A DNA stretch of 64,000 nucleotides. It comes from Faecalibacter bovis. GTDB taxonomy: Bacteria > Bacteroidota > Bacteroidia > Flavobacteriales > Weeksellaceae. The notes under the pieces were generated by a model, which saw only the letters and a list, made by a program, of their open reading frames with translations, did not search any database and was not told where the DNA came from. The stretch lies in the NCBI RefSeq assembly GCF_017948305.1, contig NZ_CP072842.1, positions 536,001-600,000 of the forward strand, read 5' to 3'. Of this stretch, positions 15,599-24,556 are shown one piece after another (the first letter of the stretch is position 1; every line of letters starts with the position of its first letter). A program made the position numbers and the translations under genes.

Positions 15599-17770
15599 TT
15601 ATTTAGATTAAATAAAAACTATATAAATAAACATGCATTTTTATTAGGATCCATAATTACTTTACTTAGTACAACATATACTCAAGCACAAGAAAATGAT
15701 TCAATTAATCAACTAAAACAAGTTGAAATCTTTGGTGATAGAAATACCAAACAAAGAGGTTTAGAAACAATTACACGTTTCCCAGGTTCACCTCAAGATC
15801 AATTACAATCTATATCAGTAGTCTCAGAGAAATTAATCGAAGACCAAGGAGCTTTAACCATTACCGAAGCTGCTCGCAATGTTCCAGGAGTTACTTTATT
15901 TGGATCGTATGGAGGAAATAGAGAATCTATGTCTATCCGTGGTTACCGAGGAACTCCAGTTCTTAAAAATGGTATTCGTATGGATTCTGATTTTAGAACT
16001 TCTTCAGGTGTAGCAGATATGCAAGGGATTGAATCTTTATAAGTAATTCGTGGAGCAACAGCAATTACTCAAGGTATGGCAAATGGTTTAGGTTCTGCAG
16101 GTGGAGTTATCAATCTAGTTACTAAAACACCTCGCTATACAAATACAGGAAACATTGGCTTACGTGTTGGTTCTTGGAATCAAATCAGAACTACTTTTGA
16201 TGTTCAAAGAACTGTTGGAGAAAATAAAAATTTTGCATTTCGTGTAAATGGAGCTTACGAACAGGCTGATAGTTACCGAGATATTATCAATAAAGATAAA
16301 TTTTATATTAATCCATCATTGGCTTGGAAAATCGACGATAAAACAGAATTCATTACAGAATTTGATTATTTAAAAGGAGATGCTACACCCGATCGAGGTA
16401 CTTACAATACGAAAGGAATTACCGAAAATGGATTAATTGATATGGGCTCTCGTTTTTTAGGTTTTGATATTGATAATGAAGAAATGGAAACATTTTCTTA
16501 CGCTGCACGCTTAACTCGTCAATTAACTGATCAGATTAATGTACGCGCAGCATGGATGTCTAATTTTTACACAAGAAATGTATTAGGTTCTACCTTAACT
16601 GGAAATGGAGATACAAGACAACGTGGAATGGCTCGCAGTTTTAAAGACGATCGCAATTCTACTTTACAAATTGATGTGATTGGTAAAGAATTCGATTTCG
16701 GAAAATTCAAATGGTCTTGGCAAGTTGGATATGATTTAACAACAACAAGAACTGATAACCGTACTGCCGAAGGAATTACTAATGTAAATAGTGATGTTAC
16801 TTCGACAGGTCCAATTAATAATCACATCGAATTAACTCCAGAACAGTGGGCGAAGTTAGAATTAAGAGAGTCTACAATGGAAAACATGACTTCTTACGGA
16901 ATCCTAACTCAGCAACAGTTATCCTATGCAGATAAATTCAAATTAGTCGCAGCAGCTCGCTATTCTTACGCTAATAATTACAAAGATTCTGCTATCGATC
17001 CAATGGTTGGATTAATGTATTCTCCTACAAAAAATATTAATATTTATGGTACTTATGCGACAACAACAAGTTTACGCACTGCATCACAAAATATGATTGA
17101 TGGAACAAAAGCTGGTCCTTCTGTAACTGATCAATTTGAAGCTGGTATTAAAACATCTTGGATTCATGATCGTTTAAGAGCAAATGTAAACTACTTTAAC
17201 ATGAACCAAGACAACTTAACATATCAATACTATGATCCACAAACTAACGCTGCTACAAATTTCTATGATTACGCAGGTAATTTAAGAAGAAGTGGTATCG
17301 AAGTAGAAGTAACTGGTCGCCCGTTAAATAATTTGCAAGTATTATTAGGATATTCTTATGTAGATGCAGGTTATAACAACTCACCTTCTTATGTACAAGG
17401 ATCTCGACCAATGAACTCACCTTATTCAACTGCAAATGCTTGGGTACAATACAAATTTCAAAACACACAAACTATTGTAGATGGTTTATCAGTTTCGGTT
17501 GGTGCATATTACACGGGATCAAGACCTGTTAATGACCAAACTAGTTCAAGAGATTCGCATGGAAATGTAATGAACGGAGTTGCTCCATTCTTAATGCCAG
17601 AATACACAACTTTAAATGCACAATTAGGTTATGCCGCAAAGCAATTTGATTTCCGTCTATTCTTTAATAACATAACGGACGTTGTAGGATATAATTCTTA
17701 TTACCGAGGCGGTTTTATTAATCAAATTGATCCATTTAATATTGCAGGTCAAGTCGTTTTTAAATTCTAA
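15599..17770 (+). pseudogene. TonB-dependent siderophore receptor, interrupted by an in-frame stop
   Basis: The frame reads as a full-length outer-membrane siderophore receptor of the FhuE/ferrichrome type. It has a signal peptide (HAFLLGSIITLLSTTYTQAQ), a plug domain (SISVVSEKLIEDQGALTITE, then RNVPGVTLFG and SMSIRGYRG) and a long beta-barrel ending NIAGQVVFKF. The plug is cut by TAA at 16040-16042, between GIESL and VIRGATAIT; homologues normally have Glu there, so one base change of GAA would explain it. The frame then stays open for about 576 codons. The frame also has no ATG upstream of the signal peptide. Restarting at the ATG at 16076 would give a 564-residue product with no signal peptide. 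I call it a recent pseudogene; a sequencing error at one base is the alternative for the stop but not for the missing start. Confidence 0.85.
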
Positions 17771-17821
17771 AATTTTAATCCTATCTAAACTCTAAATAGT
17801 TTTTTAAATTCATTTTTACTT

Positions 17822-17852
17822 GAGATCGTATTTTTTACGATCTCTTTTTTTT
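17822..17852 (+). terminator. Rho-independent terminator after the receptor pseudogene
   Basis: A perfect 9-bp stem GAGATCGTA (17822-17830) / TACGATCTC (17836-17844) with a T5 loop is followed by a T8 run. Its preservation fits recent decay of the receptor gene. Confidence 0.9.
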
Positions 17853-17897
17853 ATTTACAAAAGTGTTTATATCTTCATTTCAAATTATAAATATAAC

Positions 17898-18392
17898 ATG
17901 AAGTCAATTTTTACGTTTTTGTTCGTTGCCTGTTTTAGCGTTTTTACATTTGCACAAACAAATCTGCCTGAACATGAGTATCCATCAACAATGCCAGCTT
18001 TTCAATTTGTAAAGATTAAAGGAGAAGGTATTTTCGATTCTAAAGATTTGAAGAAAAATAAAACGACAATAATAGGATTAGTTTCTCCAGAATGTATCCA
18101 TTGTTTATTATCACTTGAGCATTTAAACAACAATTTTGAAAAGCTAAAAGATGTAAATATTGTTTTAGTAACAGAATACAGCAAAGAGGAATTTTATAAT
18201 AAAATCAACGCTTTAGCTCCTAATTTTTACTCAGCAAATAATGTTGAAATTCTACAAGATTCGGATTATGAATTTGCAGAAAAATTTAAACCATTAACTA
18301 TCCCAACTTTCTATTTATACAATAAAAAAGGAGAATTAATAACTGTAAAAAGAGGCTCTGTAGAAGTAAATCAGATATTTCAATTTTTATAA
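17898..18392 (+). CDS. Periplasmic thioredoxin-fold protein with CxxC
   Basis: The 164-residue protein starts at the ATG at 17898, giving signal peptide MKSIFTFLFVACFSVFTFAQ; a TTG-initiated extension reaches back into the preceding terminator and is unlikely. The mature part has a thioredoxin-like fold: TTIIGLVSPECIHCLLSLEHL carries the redox pair C-I-H-C (about residues 73-76), and KPLTIPTFYLYNKKGELI has the cis-Pro segment near the C-terminus. CIHC is an unusual dipeptide for the active site. It probably acts in periplasmic thiol-disulfide exchange, similar to TlpA/ResA-like proteins, but partners are unknown. It is monocistronic and ends at a bidirectional hairpin. Confidence 0.78.
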   Translation: MKSIFTFLFVACFSVFTFAQTNLPEHEYPSTMPAFQFVKIKGEGIFDSKDLKKNKTTIIGLVSPECIHCLLSLEHLNNNFEKLKDVNIVLVTEYSKEEFYNKINALAPNFYSANNVEILQDSDYEFAEKFKPLTIPTFYLYNKKGELITVKRGSVEVNQIFQFL

Positions 18393-18404
18393 AATATTTT
18401 AAAT

Positions 18405-18438
18405 AAAAAATGCGACTCGATTGAGTCGCATTTTTTTT
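18405..18438. terminator. Bidirectional rho-independent terminator
   Basis: A perfect stem TGCGACTC (18411-18418) / GAGTCGCA (18423-18430) has an A-run on its left and a T-run on its right. It lies between the convergent thioredoxin-fold and FKBP genes. Confidence 0.92.
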
Positions 18439-18452
18439 ATATTCAATTTGGA

Positions 18453-19382
18453 TTATTTTCCTTGTTGAGCTTGAGCTTCAAATTGTTTTTGTAACTCTTG
18501 TAATTGCGCTTCAGTTAATCCTCCACCTTGTGATGGAGCTGGAGCTGGTTCACCTTCTTTGAAATCAACTAATTCAACTTCAAATTCTAAAGCTTGGTTA
18601 GGTCCAATTTGACCTCCTGGAGCACCTTGTTCACCGTATCCTAATTCAGATGGAATGTAGAATTTGTAAACACCTCCTTTAGACATTAATTGTAAACCTT
18701 CAGACCATCCTGGAATAACAGCGTTTAATGGGAATTCTACAGCTTCACCTTTGTTGTTTTTCTCAGTTGAATCGAAAACTTTACCGTCTTTTAATAATTT
18801 ACCAGTATATTTTACTTTAACGATACTATTAGCATTTGGTTTTGCTCCTGTACCTTCCTTCACAACTTCGTAAACTAATCCAGAAGCAGTAGCTTTTGCT
18901 TTACCTCCTTTTTTAGCCTCTACTAATTTTTTAGATTCCTCAGCATTTTTCTTAGCTGTATTTTTCATGTGATTCTGAGCGTAAGTGTCTAAGAATCCCA
19001 TTCCAGCTTCCTGAGTAATTAATAACTTTTTGTGACGAACTACATCCATAATACCTTGTACGATGATGTCTTTGTCTAACTGATCTAATTGTTGTTGGTT
19101 GATAACAGTTTCAATCTGTTGTCCCATTTGTTGACCAATTGAGTAAGATTCTCTCCCTGTAGATCCGTTTAAATAATCTTTTAAACCTTTTTCTAATTGA
19201 GCGTAATCGATACTATCAGATTCAACTAAACGAGCAGACATTTGTTTAACTCCTTCACCTAAACCAACTCCAAAAGCATAAGATGCTTTTTGATCGTCGT
19301 TATCTAATTTTTCTACAGTTTTTCCTTTGTTACATGAAACTAATGATGCAACAACGAAAATTCCTACAAGAATTTTTTTCAT
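18453..19382 (-). CDS. FKBP-type peptidyl-prolyl isomerase lipoprotein
   Basis: The 309-residue protein has a lipoprotein signal (MKKILVGIFVVASLVSC, Cys 17). Residues 28-140 form the helical dimerisation domain typical of FkpA/Mip proteins (ASYAFGVGLGEGVKQM, GRESYSIGQQMGQQIE). Residues 165-275 are the FKBP catalytic domain (VKVKYTGKLLKDGKVFDST, VIPGWSEGLQLM, ELGYGEQGAPG). It catalyses cis-trans isomerisation of prolyl bonds and helps fold envelope proteins on the periplasmic side. An odd C-terminal tail rich in Gln, Ala and Gly (residues 282-309) follows the FKBP domain. The gene lies downstream of dnaX in the same direction, with only a weak hairpin between. Confidence 0.92.
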   Translation of the reverse strand: MKKILVGIFVVASLVSCNKGKTVEKLDNDDQKASYAFGVGLGEGVKQMSARLVESDSIDYAQLEKGLKDYLNGSTGRESYSIGQQMGQQIETVINQQQLDQLDKDIIVQGIMDVVRHKKLLITQEAGMGFLDTYAQNHMKNTAKKNAEESKKLVEAKKGGKAKATASGLVYEVVKEGTGAKPNANSIVKVKYTGKLLKDGKVFDSTEKNNKGEAVEFPLNAVIPGWSEGLQLMSKGGVYKFYIPSELGYGEQGAPGGQIGPNQALEFEVELVDFKEGEPAPAPSQGGGLTEAQLQELQKQFEAQAQQGK

Positions 19383-19473
19383 TATATCTGTATTTAACTA
19401 TGCAAGTTTACAAAATAATTTGATAAAATCATTTTTTATTGAATGTTTTACAACAACTTTTTATAGTACTTTA

Positions 19474-21203
19474 CTATTCGTATAAATCTAACCCGAACTC
19501 TTCTTTCAATTTTAGAATTGTTGGATTCTTTTCTACAAACGCTTCAAACTTTTGTTTTGTTGTTAAAATATGGCTTTTAGCTTCAGCTTCAGATAATTTT
19601 ACATCAATCGTAAAATAGAAGTTATTAATTGCTCTACGAAGTCCGTTCAAAATACGACTTTTATAAATATCAAATTCAGCTTCAGAGGAAGCAGAAATAA
19701 ATTCTAGTTGAATTACATTATCGTCTAATAACTTAATTGTTGTAGTCGCCAAAGCATTGTAAGCAGGAATACTATGTTCGATTTTTAAACGATCTAAAAA
19801 TTTATTCCAAAAATTTTCAACTTGTTCCAATGTATAATTGTCGCGAGGTAAATCATCTCTCAAAACCTCATCATCTGATTCTAATTTTTCATTAGATTCT
19901 TTGATAACATTTTTTAAACTAAACGCAGATCCATTAGATGATCCAAGAGGTTTTGAAGCTCTTTTATGTTGATTTTCGATTAATTCTGTCGGTACAGCTA
20001 CTGTTTTTGGAGCAGGAATTCCTTGACTTTGATTTGCAGATACGTTATTTGCAACAATCGTATTTTGATTTGATTGTTGTTTAATATCTTCCGCTAAATA
20101 AAATGAAGGTGGAACTATCCTATATTTTTTTTTTTAAGCCCTTGCTCTTCTGCAGTTAAAGAAGCAAGTTGCATTAAAGCAATTTCTACCGTTAATCTTG
20201 GATTTTTACTTGTTTTGTAATTAATATCCGCATGATTACAAATTTCTATCGCACCAAAAAGGAAAACACTTGTACATTTCTGCGCATGTTCTACATATTT
20301 AGCTTTTGTACGATCACCAACTTCTAATAACTGAACAGTATTTGCCGTTTTTGCCATTAACAAATCACGGAAATGAGATCCTAAGCCTGTAATAAACAAA
20401 TGTGCATCAAATCCTTTGTTTAAAATTGTATTAAACTGAAGCATTGCTTCTGGAATATCATTTTCTAAAAACGCATCAGTCATTTTAAAATAATATTCGT
20501 AATCTAATACATTTAAATTTTCTGCAACTGCATCTAAAGTTAGATTTTTGTTTGTAAAAGTTGCCATTCTATCAAAGATAGAAAGTGAATCACGCAAAGC
20601 TCCATCTGCTTTCTGAGCGATTAAATGTAAAGCATCATCTTCATAAGTTACAGCTTCTTTTGTTGCAACATTTACTAAATGACCTTTGATATCTTCTACA
20701 GAAATACGCTTGAAATCATAAATTTGACAACGAGATAAAATCGTTGGTATAATTTTATGTTTCTCTGTCGTAGCTAAAATAAAAATTGCATGTGCTGGTG
20801 GTTCTTCTAATGTTTTAAGAAATGCATTAAAAGCAGCCGTAGATAACATATGGACCTCATCAATAATGTACACACGATATTTACCTACTTGTGGTACAAT
20901 ACGAACTTGGTCAATTAAATTTCTAATATCATCAACCGAATTATTTGACGCAGCGTCTAATTCGAAAATATTAAAAGCAAAATCATTGTCACCGTCTACT
21001 CCATTCTCTTCGTTAATTTTACGCGCTAAAATACGTGCACAAGTTGTTTTACCAACTCCACGTGGTCCGCAAAACAATAACGCTTGAGGGATTTGACTAC
21101 TCTCAATCGCTTGTTCTAACGTATTTGTAATTGCAGATTGTCCTACGACATCTGAAAATTCTAACGGGCGATATTTACGAGCTGAGACTACAAAGTTTTC
21201 CAT
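19474..21203 (-). CDS. dnaX: DNA polymerase III subunits gamma and tau, with A11 slippage/frameshift site
   Basis: The clamp-loader ATPase gene is read in two frames. Frame 0 runs from ATG 21203 to TAG at 20115 and encodes 362 residues: Walker A GPRGVGKTTCARILA (about 45-59), sensor DEVHML, SRC Arg-finger region (LSRCQIYDF) and clamp-loader domain III. This is a complete gamma subunit. It ends 6 codons after an A11 run (plus strand 20125-20135). A -1 shift or one extra A enters a second frame, open to 19474, that adds about 220 residues, giving a tau of about 576 residues whose tail normally contacts the polymerase and helicase. The zinc-binding Cys cluster of proteobacterial DnaX is absent. 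See the finding on expression. Confidence 0.85.
20115..21203 (-). CDS. dnaX: Gamma product of dnaX (zero frame, 362 residues)
   Basis: This is the unshifted translation of dnaX. It contains domains I-II (AAA+ ATPase) and domain III (helical collar) and stops at TAG (20115-20117) directly after the A11 run, with tail LKKKNIG. It is listed separately so the short product can be found; it is the same locus as the full dnaX entry. Confidence 0.75.
   Translation of the reverse strand: MENFVVSARKYRPLEFSDVVGQSAITNTLEQAIESSQIPQALLFCGPRGVGKTTCARILARKINEENGVDGDNDFAFNIFELDAASNNSVDDIRNLIDQVRIVPQVGKYRVYIIDEVHMLSTAAFNAFLKTLEEPPAHAIFILATTEKHKIIPTILSRCQIYDFKRISVEDIKGHLVNVATKEAVTYEDDALHLIAQKADGALRDSLSIFDRMATFTNKNLTLDAVAENLNVLDYEYYFKMTDAFLENDIPEAMLQFNTILNKGFDAHLFITGLGSHFRDLLMAKTANTVQLLEVGDRTKAKYVEHAQKCTSVFLFGAIEICNHADINYKTSKNPRLTVEIALMQLASLTAEEQGLKKKNIG
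20125..20135 (-). promoter_or_regulatory. A11 homopolymer recoding/slippage site in dnaX
   Basis: On the coding strand CTT is followed by eleven A and then TATAGG. In frame 0 the run encodes Lys-Lys-Lys-Asn and a TAG stop follows four codons later. With twelve A, or a -1 ribosomal slip, reading continues as Lys-Lys-Lys-Lys-Tyr-Arg in an open frame. Confidence 0.65.
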
Positions 21204-21211
21204 ATGATAGG

Positions 21212-21219
21212 CAAATATA
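21212..21219 (-). promoter_or_regulatory. Promoter -7 element (TATATTTG) of dnaX
   Basis: CAAATATA on the plus strand reads TATATTTG on the minus strand and lies only 8 bp from the ATG at 21203. With a start site about 5 bases downstream the mRNA leader would be only a few bases. Confidence 0.55.
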
Positions 21220-21302
21220 ATAGTTTTAATTCTCGAATAAAAAATATAATTTTAGAAAGTAAAATTTACAGATTTTTACAATAAGTCTACTTTAAAGTTT
21301 TA

Positions 21303-21310
21303 TATTTTTG
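21303..21310 (+). promoter_or_regulatory. Promoter -7 element TATTTTTG of ftsK
   Basis: An exact TAnnTTTG match 25 bp upstream of the ftsK ATG. No clear -33 TTG was identified. Confidence 0.5.
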
Positions 21311-21335
21311 CAATCTCATACACTCATAATACAAA

Positions 21336-23903
21336 ATGGCTATAAAAAATACGCAGGAAGCTCCAAAAACAAATAAATCTAAACAATACATTAATGCAAT
21401 ATTTGTGTTAATTGCATTTTTCGGTCTTATTTTACTTTTATCTTTTGGATCATATTATTTTAATGGATTTGAAGATCAAAGTCAAATTACAAACATGATT
21501 GATCGTGATGTTGTAGCCGAAAATATTTTCGGAAAATTTGGTGCACTTCTGGGTGAAATTTTCATCCATTACGGTGTAGGAATCGCAGCATTTTTCTTAC
21601 CATTCTTCTTATTTATTTTAAGTGCTAAGATCATCACAGGTAAAAAAATATTTAAACCTTTTAGCTACTTATCAAAAATTATATTCTTTTTAATTTGGCT
21701 TCCAATCTTCGTTGGTTACATCTATCCAGATCATACACAATTTTCTGGTGTTATGGGATTTGAGGTGAATGATTTCTTAAAAAGCTTTATTGGTAAGATT
21801 GGGGTTGGTGCGTTACTATTCGTTTCATTAGCTGTCTATTTGATGTTTAGATATAATCTTTCTTACGAATCTTTTCAGGAATGGAAAGAAAAACGTGCCG
21901 AGAAAATAAGATTAGAATTAGAAGCGGAAGAACAAAAAAGAATCGAACAAGAAAAAATTCTTTTAGAACAACGTAAAAAAGAAGAAGCGGAAGAAGCCGA
22001 ACGTAAGCGTTTAGAGGAATTAGAAAAAAGAACTAAAAAAGAAGAGGATTTAATTAATCAATTCAATATTGAAGCTGAAAAACAACAGCAAAATAAAGAA
22101 TTAGAAGAAATTACTTTAAAAGAAGAACCTGAAGCTAATTTTGCAATTAATCCACAATCTGCAGAGGATGCATTTGATCTAAAAATTGAAGATCAACCAG
22201 AAGTGATTAACATCACAGATGCAGTTATTGATGAAGAAAATAACGGTAACGAATTTACTTTTGAAATTGCTGAAGAGGAAGAAACAATCGAGATTGAACC
22301 AATTAAATCTGACGGTTTAGAATTGAAAATTGAAAATGTAACTGAAGAAGAAACGGTTGAAGAAACTGCTGCAAGATTAGTTGCTCAACAAGGTAAATAC
22401 GATCAAAGACAAGATTTACCAAACTATCAGTTTCCACACTTAAACTTATTAAGAAAATACGAATCTTCATCAAGCACAGCAATTGATCAAAAAGAATTAG
22501 AACAAAATAAAAATAGAATTTTAGAAACCTTACGTAATTACGGTATCGAAATTCAATCTATTACAGCAACTATTGGTCCTACTGTTACACTATACGAAAT
22601 TGTACCAAAAGCGGGAGTTCGTATTTCTAAAATTAAAAACTTAGAAGACGATATCGCTTTAAGTTTAGCCGCATTAGGTATTCGTATCATTGCTCCTATT
22701 CCGGGGAAAGGCACAATTGGTATCGAGGTTCCAAATAGCAATCCTTCTATGGTTTCTATGCAATCTGTTTTGGCCTCAGCTAAATTTCAAAATGCTGATA
22801 TGGAATTACCAATTGCTTTTGGTAAAACTATTACGAATGAAACTTTTGTTGCCGATTTAGCTAAAATGCCACACTTGTTAATGGCTGGTGCTACTGGACA
22901 AGGAAAATCTGTAGGATTAAATGCGATTATTACATCTTTAATTTATAAGAAACACCCATCTGAATTAAAATTTGTAATGGTGGATCCTAAGAAAGTTGAA
23001 TTAACTTTATATTCTAAAATTGAACGACATTTCTTAGCAAAACTTCCTGATTCGGACGAAGCGATTATTACAGATAATAACAAAGTTATTAACACATTAA
23101 ATTCGCTTTGTATTGAAATGGACGATCGTTATGAATTATTAAAGAATGCATACGTTCGTAACATAAAAGAATATAACGCAAAATTTAAGGACCGAAAATT
23201 AAATCCAGAAAACGGACACAAATTTTTACCATATATCGTATTAATTGTGGATGAGTTTGCTGATTTAATTATGACTGCGGGTAAAGAAGTCGAATTACCA
23301 ATTGCACGTTTAGCACAATTAGCTCGTGCCGTAGGAATCCATTTAATTATTGCAACGCAACGTCCTTCTGTAAATGTAATTACAGGTACTATTAAAGCCA
23401 ATTTCCCTGGACGTGTTGCTTTCCGTGTAACTTCAAAAATTGATTCACGTACAATTTTAGATTCTCCGGGAGCAGATCAATTAATTGGTAAAGGTGATAT
23501 GTTATATACAACAGGTAATGAATTAGTACGTTTACAATGTGCTTTTGTAGATACTCCTGAAGTTGATGATATTACTGAATTTATTGGTGAACAAAGAGGT
23601 TATCCAGATGCGATGCATTTACCAGAATATGTTGGCGAAGGAGATTCTTCTTCAGCTTTAAATATTGATTTATCAGATCGTGATGTATTATTTAATGATG
23701 CTGCAAGATTAATTGTTATTGCACAACAAGGTTCAGCATCACTTTTACAAAGAAAATTAAAATTAGGATACAATAGAGCCGGAAGATTAATTGACCAGTT
23801 AGAAGCAGCCGGTATTGTTGGGCCTTTCGAAGGAAGTAAAGCTCGACAAGTTTTAGTTTCTGACGAGGTTAGTTTGGAACAATTGTTGAATAATTTAAAT
23901 TAA
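21336..23903 (+). CDS. ftsK: DNA translocase FtsK
   Basis: The 855-residue protein pumps DNA at the division septum and activates XerCD recombination at dif. Residues 20-170 hold about four membrane spans. Residues 175-370 are a charged Glu/Lys-rich linker with a coiled coil. The motor follows: beta domain with IQSITATIGPTVTLYEI, Walker A GATGQGKSVGLNAI (about 518-531), Walker B IVLIVDEFADLIM, and LARAVGIHLIIATQRPSV. The C-terminal winged-helix gamma domain (LLQRKLKLGYNRAGRLIDQLE) reads KOPS-like DNA signals. It is the first gene of a four-gene run with the LolA-like carrier, permease and ribB. Confidence 0.96.
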   Translation: MAIKNTQEAPKTNKSKQYINAIFVLIAFFGLILLLSFGSYYFNGFEDQSQITNMIDRDVVAENIFGKFGALLGEIFIHYGVGIAAFFLPFFLFILSAKIITGKKIFKPFSYLSKIIFFLIWLPIFVGYIYPDHTQFSGVMGFEVNDFLKSFIGKIGVGALLFVSLAVYLMFRYNLSYESFQEWKEKRAEKIRLELEAEEQKRIEQEKILLEQRKKEEAEEAERKRLEELEKRTKKEEDLINQFNIEAEKQQQNKELEEITLKEEPEANFAINPQSAEDAFDLKIEDQPEVINITDAVIDEENNGNEFTFEIAEEEETIEIEPIKSDGLELKIENVTEEETVEETAARLVAQQGKYDQRQDLPNYQFPHLNLLRKYESSSSTAIDQKELEQNKNRILETLRNYGIEIQSITATIGPTVTLYEIVPKAGVRISKIKNLEDDIALSLAALGIRIIAPIPGKGTIGIEVPNSNPSMVSMQSVLASAKFQNADMELPIAFGKTITNETFVADLAKMPHLLMAGATGQGKSVGLNAIITSLIYKKHPSELKFVMVDPKKVELTLYSKIERHFLAKLPDSDEAIITDNNKVINTLNSLCIEMDDRYELLKNAYVRNIKEYNAKFKDRKLNPENGHKFLPYIVLIVDEFADLIMTAGKEVELPIARLAQLARAVGIHLIIATQRPSVNVITGTIKANFPGRVAFRVTSKIDSRTILDSPGADQLIGKGDMLYTTGNELVRLQCAFVDTPEVDDITEFIGEQRGYPDAMHLPEYVGEGDSSSALNIDLSDRDVLFNDAARLIVIAQQGSASLLQRKLKLGYNRAGRLIDQLEAAGIVGPFEGSKARQVLVSDEVSLEQLLNNLN

Positions 23904-23920
23904 CAAAAATGTCAAATTGT

Positions 23921-24553
23921 ATGAAAAAAACTATTTTTAGTTTCATACTCTTATTAATAGGGGTTGGAATGGTAAATGCACAAACAGCTAAACAATGGTT
24001 GGATAAAGTGCACAACAAATACCAAAATGCACAGTCGTATTACATCAAATTCGATTTTGAATATCAAAACAAAGGAAACACGCAAAAAAAATCGGGCGAA
24101 GTGTATTCTGCTAAACAGAAATTTAACTTAAGTGTTGATGACATCAATCAAATTTTTGATGCTAAAAAATTATACACAATTTCTAAAGAAGATAGTGAAG
24201 TTGTTATCTCGAATGCATCAAATTCAGATGATTTTTTAACTCCAACAAAAGTTTTAAATTCATATAAAACTGGTTATCATTATACATTAGATAAAAAGCA
24301 AACGATTGGTGGACAAACGATCCAGTTAATTAAATTAACACCTACAACACAAAATGCGACAATGAAACATAGCATTTTAGGTATTAATACAAAAAACAAC
24401 CAGATTTATTCGTACCAAGAATTCGGAAAAGATGGTTCAAAAACAACCATCACAGTAAAAGATTATCTCGAAAATTTAATTATTCACAAAGATTACTTTA
24501 ACTTTGACCAAAAGAAATATAAGTCTAAAGGCTATATTATTACTCAATTATAA
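23921..24553 (+). CDS. LolA-like outer-membrane lipoprotein carrier
   Basis: The protein of about 210 residues has signal peptide MKKTIFSFILLLIGVGMVNAQ. I preferred the ATG at 23921 because it starts the signal directly; the ATG at 23909 would add four residues (MSNC) and cannot be excluded. The mature part begins KQWLDKVHNKYQNAQSYYIKF and follows the LolA pattern of a half-barrel that binds lipoprotein acyl chains in the periplasm (SGEVYSAKQKFNLSVDD, QTIQLIKLTP). It lies between ftsK (17 bp upstream) and an LptF/LptG-type permease gene (3 bp downstream), a grouping that fits envelope biogenesis. By sequence it is a more typical LolA than the 11,784 gene. Confidence 0.8.
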   Translation: MKKTIFSFILLLIGVGMVNAQTAKQWLDKVHNKYQNAQSYYIKFDFEYQNKGNTQKKSGEVYSAKQKFNLSVDDINQIFDAKKLYTISKEDSEVVISNASNSDDFLTPTKVLNSYKTGYHYTLDKKQTIGGQTIQLIKLTPTTQNATMKHSILGINTKNNQIYSYQEFGKDGSKTTITVKDYLENLIIHKDYFNFDQKKYKSKGYIITQL

Positions 24554-24556
24554 TCA

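Noticed and set aside
17820-17897. TTG-initiated extension of the thioredoxin-fold protein
   Set aside because: It would start inside the preceding terminator and hide the signal peptide that begins at 17898.
19461-19478. Terminator between dnaX and the FKBP gene
   Set aside because: The stem (ATAGTA / TACTAT) is only 6 A/T-rich pairs with no strong T-run; too weak to call.
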